Positions 10,550 through 21,251 are shown, counted from the first letter of the stretch. The stretch is DNA of 64,000 nucleotides from Nitzschia sp. DOCU1 (GCA_951394045.1 OX595986.1:2261534-2325533), one strand, 5' to 3'. The notes: generated by a model from the letters alone, not told the origin. Made by a program: numbers and translations.

Positions 10550-11357
10550 TAAATAGGAAGCGCACATACTGCGCAGCCAAAATGCGCCTCACTACTGCGC
10601 ACTCTATTTTTGTACCATCAAAATCACAAGCACCTTTTTGTTCTCTCCACAATCCTGTCCGAGCGACGTCTTTGACGCAGCTCACGACAACCAAAGTCAT
10701 ACTTTATTTAACCCAAAGTAGATTACGACAGCAAAAGTCATCCATTTCTGTAACTAATGCGAGGATGCCGGCGAGGATGCCTTGCCTCCAAAAAGTGAAA
10801 TTCGATAAATGAAAATCCACTGATATTTTTTCTTCTATAAGTGAGGGCTTAGTAAAAACGAAAACGCGACCTAAAAAATGGAAGGTTGAATCCCCCCCCC
10901 CACACCCCCCCCAGGTATAGCGAGTGGCCTCGGATCGCGTGTTGGACCTCTGTCGGAGGGAGAGCCATTCATGGCGCCAATGCGCGTGCGCAACAGCGAT
11001 GCCGTCCACAGACAGTATGTAGCTCATGTACTACACCTTCGTGCGAAAATTTTAATGGATATTTATTTAACGCTTTTTTATGAGGCGGGACACAGCAAAC
11101 GTAAAGGAATTCGGAATTCTGTTCAGGTGTGATTCATACTGTCACAAGAGAGAAAAATTCACGATGATAGATGATTCATTCAGAATAATAGCTACAGTAC
11201 CATAGTCACACCAGTTCCCGTTGAGAGCAATTATGTGGCAACTAGATAGCCCGACATTGAGCCGGAAATTGGTGATTCCGGGCTGTAGAACCTCCCAAAG
11301 ATCCTCCTGCGAGAAAGCCATGGAATTTAGGTGCTATTCAATGTCTGCATGCTTTCG
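10550..11357. other. Intergenic: right flank of the PIF1 element, SNF8 3' flank
   Basis: No gene supported. It contains two TGCGCA sites 26 nt apart (10570, 10596) just after the helicase stop, another at 10987, a C-rich tract at 10892-10912 and AT-rich sequence towards the SNF8 3' end. Confidence 0.5.
10892..10912 (-). repeat. C-rich tract (G-run on minus strand)
   Basis: Two C runs of ten and eight are separated by ACA, in intergenic DNA right of the PIF1 element. The minus strand could form G-rich structures. It may be simple length-variable sequence. Confidence 0.7.
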
Positions 11358-12083
11358 CTACTGCATTTGTAGCTGCTCCTTCCACACACTCGGGAACCAG
11401 TAAAATGATATCCCAAGATAGTCGTCCTTCCAGGCCATTCCTTCCTGGAGAAGTAGTGTGATGGCGCGGTCTGCGCGGTCATTCGGCCACTTGAGCTGCT
11501 GCATAACATCGTCTACTGTCACACAGCCCTGGCCATCTTGTGCTAGTGACATGACTTCCATGTGATCCTGGTCTAGCTCGGTAGGCACGGAAACAATCAT
11601 CTCAGACTTGCCAACTGTAATGATTCGGAATCCTCCGCCAAGGGTGCTGAGCTTTTTCACGGCTATTGTCACATCCCCCATATTATACACTTCCTTTTTT
11701 CGATTCAACGTCTCTAGAACCTCCGTTACAGCCATGATGCCACCATTTCGGGTTCTTGTGGCAAAACAGACCTCGGCTACTTTCACAGCCAATTCGTAAT
11801 AGAAATCACCAATTCCGACTCCCAGCGTTTTAGCCCAAAAACCCTTTTGCGAGACTAGAGGGTCGACCCCCAGTGGACCACACATCTTCAAAAACTGATT
11901 ACGAAAGGCAGGATCATCTTGAATTTGGGAGCGGTGCTCTTTGGCGAAATCAGCCAGCTTGACTTGCAACTGTTCGACTGTTTCGACGGCCGCCTGAAAG
12001 GATGTCGCTTTGATTTCCTCGGCCTTTTTGCTGAACTTGGCGCCGGATCTTCCCACGCCTACTCCTCTTCTTCGATGCGACAT
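11358..12083 (-). CDS. SNF8: ESCRT-II subunit SNF8/VPS22
   Basis: Subunit of the ESCRT-II complex, which sorts ubiquitinated membrane cargo into multivesicular bodies on endosomes. The single-exon 241-aa protein matches the usual SNF8 size (about 250). It starts with the basic MSHRRRGVG and an amphipathic N-terminal helix. The EAP30 winged-helix region includes DPLVSQKGFWAKTLGVGIGD, followed by MGDVTIAVKKLSTLGGGF and the conserved VSVPTELDQDH segment. Start 12083 is chosen because the open frame upstream has no SNF8-like sequence. It is divergent from the ARM-like gene at 12342, with 258 bp between starts that must hold both promoters. Confidence 0.9.
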   Translation of the reverse strand: MSHRRRGVGVGRSGAKFSKKAEEIKATSFQAAVETVEQLQVKLADFAKEHRSQIQDDPAFRNQFLKMCGPLGVDPLVSQKGFWAKTLGVGIGDFYYELAVKVAEVCFATRTRNGGIMAVTEVLETLNRKKEVYNMGDVTIAVKKLSTLGGGFRIITVGKSEMIVSVPTELDQDHMEVMSLAQDGQGCVTVDDVMQQLKWPNDRADRAITLLLQEGMAWKDDYLGISFYWFPSVWKEQLQMQ

Positions 12084-12341
12084 TGAACGGCGTACGGGGG
12101 TGTGTCTCGGTTTTTTTTTTCGGTTTTGCCAGGTATCATGTAATTCATTGTTGTGGTTGTTGTTGATGGGGCGGTATGCTCTATGATATGGGGAAAAGAC
12201 ATTTGTGTCTTCGCATAAAAGGGGGGCAAGAATAAGGTGCACCCGAAAATTAGTAATGCTGGCTGGCGAGACGTTGTGCGCCTGCCATTCGACGAGCGAG
12301 CCGGGACACGAGAATTCCTTCTCACACATTCAAACGACAAA

Positions 12342-14304
12342 ATGGGAAAGAAAAAGGACGAACAAAGTATGGCAAAACGCTTGCAAGAAAACGTGACCAT
12401 GGCCAACCTTCCCGTGTTGCCTCCCTATCCAGTGGGGTCTTTCCAGACGTTTGCGTCTACAATAGAATCCACTAACATATTTCCAGTACGTTCGATCGAA
12501 AGTGGTTCTCCGAGAGCAACAGACCAGAGCCAACATGCCATTGATGGTAAGTTTCGGATTTTTGCGAGGATCGTTAGGATTTGAAACGAGCTCATATTGT
12601 ACTTTTATAGCATTGAATCAGGCCATCACGAAAGCAGAGAGGATTGAGGCGCTGAAACTCGCGTTGGGTACTTTTTCGCACAGTAATGTTCCTTTGCACG
12701 ATCATGAAGTCAATCTTGGTGCTGACAAAGCGCTTTGCCTGAAAATGGGGTATGTTGTTGTGACGTCCTCTTCTCCGCTGGAAGAGCTCAATTTGATTGG
12801 GAAATGTTTGCTTCAAATATATCAATGCTCCCCTGAACTTCGGAAACGCTCCTTTCGATGCATTGGGGCGACAGAACTCGTGCCGCTCCTCGTTCAGGTT
12901 TTAATGACGGGCCTGTCGACCACAGATCTAGAGGCTTCCGTGGAGAAACAAGATGCCATCATGACAGTGATACAAGTTCTAAGAGTCTACTCCAAACTGG
13001 AATCTGCGAAGAGTTTGCTGATTCGGCTAAATAAAGGGCATTGGCTCGGTGATGTGTTACAATACAGTATTGCATCTTTGGGTAGCGCCGGATGTGCCGA
13101 AATTTCATCGCTGGATCTCAATCTGCTTGGTTTGGTAAAAGATCTGACTTTTAGGTGCTCCCCAGCAGATAAGGCAATAGTTCTTTCCGTTCGAGATGGG
13201 ATCTTTGGTGGTCTGCTCGCCACCATTTGCGGGGCGCGGGACAACATCGATTGGCACATCCTCGAATGGTTCACAGCAGTGGTTTGGAATTTGGTTTTGG
13301 ATAAGTGCATTTGTGACCAGATCATGGAAAGCGAGCAAGTTCATGGTTTTCCAATCCTCGGGTTTGTTTTGAGAGTTATGGGTAATGGTTGTGGGGGCGA
13401 TTGTGGGAGTAATTCCATTCACTCAAAAATTAGAAGGAATGCGACCAGCGCCATCGGAAACATCCTTGCCCACACCGACAATCAGAAGATCCTTTTCTCT
13501 GAGGCTACTCGAGGAAAAATTCATATTCTTTCGGCACTTTTAAAACTTGTGGAATGCGACAGCGATTCCATTGTGCGGCGTCGAGCGATGCGAACAATAC
13601 GATGTGTAGCTTCATCCGATGACTCCAGTGTTGAAGCATTAATGGAACAGGAACAACTGGCAGAGTTTCTTGCCGAAACCATCTCAAGAAATGTATCGGT
13701 TGATGACGAAAATGACCGCGATACTCAGATCCAAGCCTGTCAAACAATTAATGCTCTGGTGGATCATTTATCGGCTTGTGACTGGCCGAGGCTCGAAACG
13801 GCCTTGTTACAAAGGGTCGAAACCACGAATGATGAAAAACTAATACAAGCAGCATGTGGATGCCTTGCTGAATGTATCAAAAAGAGCCCCTGGCGCCGAG
13901 GGCCTTCATGTTTTTCGGAAATGTTTTGGACGCGCCTTGAAGCGGCAGCATCGTCATGCATTGAGACGCATCCTTCCATCGCATCGCTTGTGCTCGCACT
14001 AGCGCAGGTGGAGAAGGAGGGACTTGTTGAGAGCTCACCAGACCAACCAAGCATTCTCACAAGTACCACTGTTGTTAACACAGTGACCGCTGTAATTTCT
14101 GTGACTGACAAAGACAAAGAAGGATCGCGGAAGCTGGCTTTGGATACACTTGCCCTCTTGGTCGAGAAGAAGGCCAACAAGCGTCCATTGGCGGAAAACG
14201 AATGTCTGTTATCAGCACTTGTGAACCTTTGTCTCTTACAACCAAGTCAAGAATGCAAGATTATGGCAAAGCAGGTCATCATGGACTTGGTTCCAGAGCT
14301 CTAA
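12342..14304 (+). CDS. ARM/HEAT-like helical repeat protein, 2 exons
   Basis: Function unknown. Exons 12342-12546 and 12611-14304 join across a 64-nt intron (GTAAGT donor, TTTTATAG acceptor) to give 632 aa. The first 70 residues are polar and start MGKKKDEQ. From about residue 90 on the sequence is a run of amphipathic helices with Leu/Ala/Val spacing typical of armadillo-type solenoids (for example ILAHTDNQKILFSEATRGKI and SDSIVRRRAMRTIRCVASS), and no signal peptide or membrane segment is visible. The fold suggests a protein-binding scaffold in cytosol or nucleus. Its 3' end converges with HSP101, with only 118 bp between them. Confidence 0.75.
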
Positions 14305-14422
14305 TGGGGTGGGATCAGCCAATTGTAAGACTTTTCGATGGAAGTGAGGATTCATGAAATCGGATTTTAATCGGTCTATGGGTTTATATCTTCTATCCCA
14401 GGCAAATATCGGGCATCTTTAA

Positions 14423-17150
14423 TTATTCATTCATATGTTCCCAGCTCTCGTCGTTAGGCTCCAAAGTGGAATCCATCTCATCCTGCACAATTCTGTAATG
14501 AAGAGGGCGAATCCTCTTAGCATCGGGGATGCTGCAGTCATCGAGTGAGTCGTCTTCATCGGCAGATGTTGCTTCAATGTGAACTGTAGTTCCACTAGCC
14601 AGCTGCCCACTGATGAGCATTCGGCTGAGTTCCGTGACCACGGTTGCTTCCAAGTATCGTTCCACTGGGCGAGCGCCAAAAGCTGGATCGTACGAAGCAT
14701 CTAGAATAGCCTTGGCTCCACTTCGCTCCAAAACGACCTTGATTCCTTTGACATTTAGGCGTCTCTTGACTCCGCGCATTGCCTTTTGAACAATCAGCTC
14801 AAGTTGGCTGGTAGCAAGAGCGTTGAACATGACAATAGCTGACAGTCGGTTGAGGAATTCAGGAGCAAAAGACGATCGTACAAGACCCATAACCTCCTTT
14901 TGGATCAGTGCCTTTTCTTCGTCTGACTTGCTGGATGCCTGAAGGAGCAACTCCGCGCCAATGTTTGAGGTAAGGATAATCACTGTATTGGTGAAATCAA
15001 CTGTTCTGCCCTTCGAGTCAGTGAGACGACCTTCGTCCAAGACTTGTAGCAGAATCGTGAGAACTCGGGGATGTGCTTTCTCGATCTCATCGAAAAGAAC
15101 CACCGTATAAGGGCGCCTGCGGACCGCTTCCGTTAGCTGACCCCCTTCGTCATGACCGATGTACCCGGGCGGGGCACCAATCAATCGGGCCACAGAGTGT
15201 TGTTCGGAATACTCGGACATGTCAATTCTGGTGAGATGACGCTCGTCCCCGTCGTAAAGTTCCGAGAACAAGGCCTTGGACAGCTCGGTTTTTCCGACAC
15301 CCGTTGGTCCGATGAAAAGAAAACTGCCCGTCGGCTGGTTCGGCCTGGAGAGACCCGCCTTGGATCTCAAGATGCAATCAACAACTTCTTTAATCGCACC
15401 TTCCTGGCCAATAACTCGCTCCATGAGTCGCTTGTCCAATTTCAAAAGACGCTCCTTGTCGCTCTGACTCAGTTTAGCAACAGGGATGCCAGTCCATCGC
15501 GAAATGACCTCTGCGATATCATCTGGCGTCACGACTTCATTGGCCATATCTTCGCTATCGGCGTCCATTGCTGACTTGCGGTCTTCCTCTTCTCTTTGAA
15601 TGCGCTGTAAGTGACTCTTGAGATCAGGAATCGCACCGTACTTCAAGTCAGCGGCCTTTTCATAGTCTCCCATGCGTTCCGCTTGAGTCGCCTTGGCCTC
15701 AAGTGTTGCAAGTTTTTCTCGGGTCTGCTTGAGCTCCTCTGCGCGGCCACGATCAGCTTCCCATTTCGCCTTTAGGGGTGCAAGCTCTTCGCGGAGATTA
15801 GCGATTTCTTCTTTGATTGAGGCTTCACGTTTTTTGGAAGCCTTGTCCTTTTCTCGGCGCAGGGCGGTAGCTTCGATTTCTAGCTGCAGAACTCGTCTCT
15901 CCAATTGATTCAATCTTTTCTGGTCGGCTGTCGAGGGCCGTACGTTTCGTGGCGGCAGCCTCATCAATAAGATCGATGCTCTTGTCAGGGTTGAATCGGC
16001 TTGTAATGTATTTGTCGGATAGTTCGGCGGCAGCAACCAATGCGGCGTCGGAGATTCTCACCCCGTGATGAGCCTCGTAGCGCTCGACCAAACCTCGGAG
16101 CATACTGATAGTATCCGGAACGGAAGGTTCATTGACATTGACCTTCTGGAAGCGTCTCTCAAAAGCCGAATCTTTCTCAATGTGCTGACGGTACTCTTCC
16201 ACAGTCGTAGCTCCGACCATTCGTAGTTCACCTCGAGCCAGCATGGGCTTCAACAAGTTCGCTGCGTCCATGGCACCATCTGTTTTGCCGGCGCCAAGAA
16301 CGAGGTGAATTTCGTCTACAAATAGCACCATTTTTCCTTGGGCTCTCTTCACTTCATCCAACACGGCTCGTAGACGCTCTTCAAATTCTCCTCGGTACTT
16401 GGCTCCCGCCACCAGCGCACCCATATCCAGAGTTCGTAGACTGACCCCTTTCAAGCTTTCGGGGACGTCGCCTTCCACAATTCGCCTGGCTAGACCCTCA
16501 ACAATCGCAGTCTTTCCGACTCCTGGCTCGCCGACTAAGCAAGGGTTGTTCTTTGTCCTTCGAGAGAGAATTTGGACCACTCGTCGGATTTCTTCGTCAC
16601 GCCCGATGACGGGGTCGAGCTTTGATTCTTCTGCTTGTTTGACTAAGTCAATTCCGTACTTTTCCAACGCTTCATACTGTTCTTCGGCGCTGGCGGTTGT
16701 CACCTTACGGCCACCTCGCAGGTCATCCATGGTTGCTCTCGCCATTTTCTTGGTCAGCCCGGATTCCTCGAGAAGTTTAGCAATTTCTTTTTCATCATAG
16801 AGACAGGCGAGCAAATGATCAAGAGCAACCAACGCATCGCCGTTCGACTTGGCCTGCTTGGTAGCGCGGTGGAGAAGCTGGGACAGGGCGTTCGAAGGAG
16901 AAGCCTCCAGTGGTGCAGGTGTTTGTGCGGGTCGTTTCAAGAGCAATTTCTGCAGGTTCCGTCGTACAGTGTTGACATCCAAACTGCCCTCGGTACGAGC
17001 GCAAACACGAGCGCCGATAGAATCGTCATTTTGAAATAGGACCACCGCCAAGTGCAATGGTTCGGCTATGGAATGACCATTGTCGCGTGCAAGGTTCAAA
17101 GTCTGCTCAATAGCTTTGGCGGTTGCATCTGTTACAGTGCGTTCGGTCAT
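14423..17150 (-). CDS. HSP101/ClpB disaggregase with an apparent 1-nt frameshift
   Basis: AAA+ chaperone that threads aggregated proteins through its hexamer, working with HSP70. Reading from 17150: Clp-N domain, first AAA domain with Walker A GEPGVGKT and Walker B VLFVDEIH, middle coiled coil, then second AAA domain with Walker A GPTGVGKT and [13 protein letters not shown], and an acidic C-terminus. No targeting peptide is seen, so it is probably the cytosolic form. The frame breaks just before the middle domain: residues to ALDSRPEK are in one frame, [14 protein letters not shown] onward in the next. One base too many, most simply in the A4 run at 15916-15919, explains it; without it the protein would be 908 aa, normal for HSP101. 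This is a sequencing error, a real mutation or, less likely, programmed frameshifting. Confidence 0.88.
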
Positions 17151-17644
17151 GGTTGTTGTGTTGTGTTGTTTGTTTTTGGTTTTGTGTGTGTTTCAGACGA
17201 TTGATTCGTCAATTTTGTGAGATTTATGAGAGAAAAAGCGTAATAGACAGAAGAGCCTAACGTCATAAATTAGGAATACGATCGATTTCATCCGTACTGA
17301 AATCTTCTGTAGGCTTCTACACAAAACATTGCACGACTTGTCACGTGCACGACTGAAAAAGAGTTTCGGAGAAAAACAGCATGGTTTTCACGTTTCCTTC
17401 GCATACCTATGATAGTATCTAATGCTCGTAGTCCAAGGAATAGCTGGACAGATCCAAAACAAAGATCGGGGATCCGTGACGCTCATTACATCTGTGTCCT
17501 CATCGGCCTGTCGCTGTTATCGTCGTTCCTCTCACACTGCATTTTTAACAACAAGACAGGAGATTGCTATTAGACGGATCTCACTCAAAAGTATTTAGCG
17601 CACATTGTGTTCGTTACTGTTGATAATTGCACCCAGTTTCCACA
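17151..17644. other. Divergent promoter of HSP101 and glycerate kinase
   Basis: This 494-bp region lies between two divergent starts. I see no gene and no clear extended array of heat-shock elements; it starts with T/G-rich sequence just upstream of the HSP101 ATG. Confidence 0.5.
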
Positions 17645-19384
17645 ATGACCTTGGTGTATCGAAGCAGTCGACAAGAGATCCTTTCTACAAACAAAAGCAA
17701 AAGGTGGCTTTCTCGATTGGCGCGGACAACGTCGGCGTTGACAACCACATTATGTGGTCTTGGAGGCGACCCTGCCACAATCAGCGTGGACGCAGCCTGG
17801 GTACCGCCACTCAAATCGCATCGAGCGAGATCATTCTCGTCACTCCACAATCCAAACCCCGCATTCTTTCATGTTCGGCCGTTGTCGTCAACAACCACAC
17901 GTTCTTCGCCAGCATACACGGAACAAACGTCATCTGAACGAGAAATGACTCGGCACGCCTTGCAAATTGTTCAAAGCGCTATTTCAGCAGTGGACCCTGC
18001 GCAGGCCATACGGTCGCACTTCCAGTACGATGGATCGCTGTTGAAATTAGGTGACCATGGACAACTAAATGTTGAGGACTACGACGAATTGGTTCTCCTG
18101 GCGTTTGGAAAGGCCTCATCCGCAATGGCGGCAACTGTTCTTCAGCAGCTAATGACTGACGATGAGTCCTTGCTGGCCATTCCAAAGTGTTCGGGTGTCG
18201 TTATTTGCAAGGACGATCATGGTACTCCTGAGGAACTTGCGATGCTAGCTAAGCTCGGTGTCCAAGTTCAAATGGCGTCACATCCAGTGCCAGACGAACG
18301 GTCGGTTATGGGTGCGACCGCGCTGGTGGAGCTGGTAAAATCTCGGGCCTCCGACCGAACGCTAGTTGTTTGTTGTATTAGTGGGGGAGGCTCGGCACTC
18401 TTTTGTCAACCGACGGCGCCACTTTCGTTGGACGATTTGCGAACTCTCAACTCGGTTCTTTTGGCATCAGGAATGGGCATACAAGAAATGAATGTCATTC
18501 GGAAGCGACTTGAAGAAGGAAAAGGTGGCCGATTGGCTGCGGCGTGTTATCCTTCGCAATTGGTGACGCTGGTGTTGAGTGACGTATTGGGAGATCCATT
18601 GGATTTGATTGCCAGTGGTCCGACAGTTCCAGATTCCAGCACCTGGGAGGATGCTTGGGAAATCGTGGGGCAATATCAATTGGAAAATCAGCTTCCGGCA
18701 TCGATCATGACAATACTAAAATCAGGTGTGGAGGGTGATTTGCCCGATTCCCCGTCGCCGGATCATCGCGCCTTTGAAACTGCCAAGACAGTCCTCGTAG
18801 GCAACAATGCACTGGCCGTTGAAGCAGCAGCCCACAAAGCTAAGGCACTTGGATACTTTCCCGTGATCTTGGGCACGCAGATTGAAGGAGAAGCCAGGGA
18901 GATCCCTCATGTTTATACTGCAATGGCATTGTACCTACAGCAGCAAGCCACGTCCCTGGTACGCACAAGCGCAGAATTCTCGGTCGCACCGTCGTTGCCT
19001 GTAGCTATGATCGCAGGTGGCGAAACCACCGTTTCAATGCCACCGAATTGCAGTGGCAAGGGAGGAAGGAACCAGGAGTTAGCCCTCTCCGCAGGACTAA
19101 TCCTAGACAAATTGGATTTGCGGAACGTTGTTCTTGCCTCTGTCGGGACGGATGGAACGGACGGGCCAACCGACGCAGCAGGTTCCGTGGTGGACGCGAC
19201 GACTTTGCGACCGGACTTGGATGGTGCCCGGAAAGCGCTGGCTACTCACAATTCCTACCCCTATTTGGAACGACTTGGTCAAAGGGACAGTAGAAGTGGT
19301 TTCCCCTCGCCACTGATAAAAACCGGACCAACTGGAACCAATGTGGCCGATATTTGTGTAATCCTGGTGGGGCCCCCGCCATGA
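17645..19384 (+). CDS. Glycerate 2-kinase (GLYCTK/MOFRL family), organelle-targeted
   Basis: Phosphorylates D-glycerate, a step that returns photorespiratory carbon to central metabolism. The single-exon 579-aa protein contains GLYCTK motifs: LVLLAFGKASSAM, CCISGGGSALF, EMNVIRKRLEEGKGGRLA and a C-terminal MOFRL part with GETTVS, GRNQELALSAG and GTDGTDGPTDAAG. The first 90 residues are rich in Arg and Ser with few acids (RSSRQEIL, KRWLSRLARTTSALTTTL), typical of a mitochondrial presequence. Start 17645 is the first ATG; an upstream TTG is ignored. This fold is unrelated to the plant-type GLYK; which one supports photorespiration here is not visible from sequence. Confidence 0.88.
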   Translation: MTLVYRSSRQEILSTNKSKRWLSRLARTTSALTTTLCGLGGDPATISVDAAWVPPLKSHRARSFSSLHNPNPAFFHVRPLSSTTTRSSPAYTEQTSSEREMTRHALQIVQSAISAVDPAQAIRSHFQYDGSLLKLGDHGQLNVEDYDELVLLAFGKASSAMAATVLQQLMTDDESLLAIPKCSGVVICKDDHGTPEELAMLAKLGVQVQMASHPVPDERSVMGATALVELVKSRASDRTLVVCCISGGGSALFCQPTAPLSLDDLRTLNSVLLASGMGIQEMNVIRKRLEEGKGGRLAAACYPSQLVTLVLSDVLGDPLDLIASGPTVPDSSTWEDAWEIVGQYQLENQLPASIMTILKSGVEGDLPDSPSPDHRAFETAKTVLVGNNALAVEAAAHKAKALGYFPVILGTQIEGEAREIPHVYTAMALYLQQQATSLVRTSAEFSVAPSLPVAMIAGGETTVSMPPNCSGKGGRNQELALSAGLILDKLDLRNVVLASVGTDGTDGPTDAAGSVVDATTLRPDLDGARKALATHNSYPYLERLGQRDSRSGFPSPLIKTGPTGTNVADICVILVGPPP

Positions 19385-19551
19385 ATACATCATGAGTCGT
19401 TGTCAAGACGTTCTAGCTAGAAGTTACAGTCCGCATTTGATTCAGAATCGCGACATTAGAGTCGTCGATTAGTATTGATCGAGCTTTGTTTGAATCATCC
19501 AGGCTGCTGGTCGGACCTCAAAGTTCTTTGGCACACCTAGAACAAAAGTAC

Positions 19552-20532
19552 CTAGAACAAATTCATCAAGTAGAAGGCAGAGACCAGCATGCCAGCAAGA
19601 CGTGCAAACGACACGGCGAAAGCACCATCTGCGTCGATTTCGGATGGCGCGCCACAGCAGACCTCGCCCTCCGAAGCAATCGGCTCGCCTTCTGCCGCCA
19701 CAACGTTGGCAGTCGGGGCCTGTCCGTTGCTTTCGCATACGTAGTCGTCTGACTGAGTAGCGCCGTCCCCGATATCGCCAACAATTTCACCACCTAGATC
19801 CTCGCACTCTTGGCGAGATACTTCGTCTCGTTCGGCTGCCGTCGTCGTCACAGCGGCATCTTCTCCACAGCACACTTCTCCCTCAATCGCAAACGGTTCC
19901 TCATCCTGCACAATGTTGGCAATCGGAGGAAGGCCGTTACTGTCGCATAGGTAATCGTCCTCAAAGATAGCCCCGTCACCAATGTCGCCTACGATGATCC
20001 CATTCATACCCTCACATTCTTCACGCGTGTATTCGTCTCGCTCCGTGGCATCCTCGACAGGGGCAGGGCAGCAAACTTGCCCCTCACGAGGAATGGATTC
20101 TCCGGAACGGGCAATGACGGTGCCGATTGGCGGAAGACCGGTAACTTCGCAAAGATAATCATCTCGATGAATCGAGCCATCGCCAATGTCATATGTGATG
20201 ACACCACCTTGAGCTTCACAGTCGTCCACCGACATCTCGGGACGAGTTGTATATGTGATGTTGTCGCTTCCACTACCGTCAAATTCGAAGATAGTGCTGT
20301 TGCCTCCACAGCAAACCTCACCTTCAATGGCAATAGGCTCATCAGCGCCAGCCACCACAACATCTGTGGGAGGGAGCCCATCGATGTCGCAAACATAATC
20401 CTGGCGGAAAATGGCGCCGTTGCCAATGTCCCCGACCACCACACCACCTTGATCTTCACATTCTTGACGAGTAATCTGTGATGATCCTGAGGTGAGGCAA
20501 AGTGCTAACGCGGTGATTGAAATGAAACGCAT
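19552..20532 (-). CDS. Secreted/GPI-anchored protein with four cysteine repeats
   Basis: I recognise no named family. The 326-aa protein starts with a signal peptide (MRFISITALALCLTSGSS) and consists of four tandem repeats of about 60-75 residues. Each repeat runs: Glu/Asp-Cys, a Gly-rich GDIGDG stretch, DYxC, a GLPP-like turn, and EGxVCC. Each thus has four cysteines ending in a CC pair. Acidic and Thr-rich linkers separate them. The C-terminus is a small-residue site followed by a hydrophobic tail with no basic residues after it, which looks like a GPI-anchor signal. The likely place is the cell surface or wall. The three later repeats are closer to each other than to the first in some stretches, consistent with stepwise duplication. 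Confidence 0.7.
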   Translation of the reverse strand: MRFISITALALCLTSGSSQITRQECEDQGGVVVGDIGNGAIFRQDYVCDIDGLPPTDVVVAGADEPIAIEGEVCCGGNSTIFEFDGSGSDNITYTTRPEMSVDDCEAQGGVITYDIGDGSIHRDDYLCEVTGLPPIGTVIARSGESIPREGQVCCPAPVEDATERDEYTREECEGMNGIIVGDIGDGAIFEDDYLCDSNGLPPIANIVQDEEPFAIEGEVCCGEDAAVTTTAAERDEVSRQECEDLGGEIVGDIGDGATQSDDYVCESNGQAPTANVVAAEGEPIASEGEVCCGAPSEIDADGAFAVSFARLAGMLVSAFYLMNLF

Positions 20533-21251
20533 GATGGTGAACTGTATGGTATATTCCGGTTTTCAAAGATGAATTTTATGAGCAACAAATGGATTCGACA
20601 ATTGATTTGACACGAATGGTGATCTTGTATCTTACCAAATTTTTGTTGGAAGAGTCGAGAACAAGCCTTTTGCGCGAGGGTTTGAGAGGAGTGGATGTGA
20701 CACACTGTTAGCACAATCAAGAAAACTTTAGTCGCCCTTGTGCGATTCTCGTTTGTCCTTGCTATTGAGTCAACCCCACAGAGGACTTCGCACGATTGCG
20801 TTATTATATTAACTTCTAAAGGTCAAGCTTCTTTTTTGGCGGTTGTCGTTGTGTATTGTTGTTATTTTTCGTAAGGACTTCGGTGTCAGCGTTCGGATCC
20901 TTTCGGTCTTTCGGATTTCAGCGATCCTTGTTTGAAATTCTTGGAAGGTCGATGAACTAAAGGAACATTCTCACATATCTTAGGGGCAATAATAAATAAT
21001 ATGTAACACTCCAACAAAGTGCTGTGTATGACAGCAAGAGTGGAAAGTGCGTAGTGAAGATGTTTAAGAACATCTTCCAAAAAGTCCTTCACAATAGAAT
21101 AAAAAATACGCAGGGCATTATTATTGTTTTGTCACAGAAATTTCCGACACGATTGAGACTGAAATACAACGCGTTTTCTCTAGCACGACATTCTGACTGT
21201 AATCTTACTACGCCAATGTAGGTCACTGCCTCACGGACGGTGTCTGCGGTT
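20533..21251. other. Intergenic: promoter of the cysteine-repeat gene
   Basis: No gene, RNA or clear repeat seen over 719 bp. The region is AT-rich and lies upstream of the secreted-repeat gene and downstream of the NSUN gene. Confidence 0.5.

Larger units (their letters stand above)
4498..10603 (+). mobile_element. Candidate PIF1-helicase mobile element (ends not fixed)
   Basis: Two same-strand genes form an island between housekeeping genes: a 1075-aa protein of no recognisable family with acidic/basic repeats, and a PIF1-like helicase of the kind carried by eukaryotic transposons. The block contains the palindrome TGCGCA about 18 times, against roughly 1.5 expected by chance, whereas the next 10 kb has about one. 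Limits are given as the first and last clustered TGCGCA. A weak inverted match (4583-4596 against 10589-10603) could be part of termini, but no clear target-site duplication was found. No HUH Rep domain, integrase DDE motif or tyrosine-recombinase RHRY signature could be read, so the transposition mechanism is unknown. It could instead be a degenerate Helitron-like copy or a domesticated locus. Confidence 0.55.

Noticed and set aside
15930..15960. 16-nt GT...AG stretch as an intron repairing the HSP101 frame
   Set aside because: Far below the size of other introns and it would delete conserved residues (ALDSRP).
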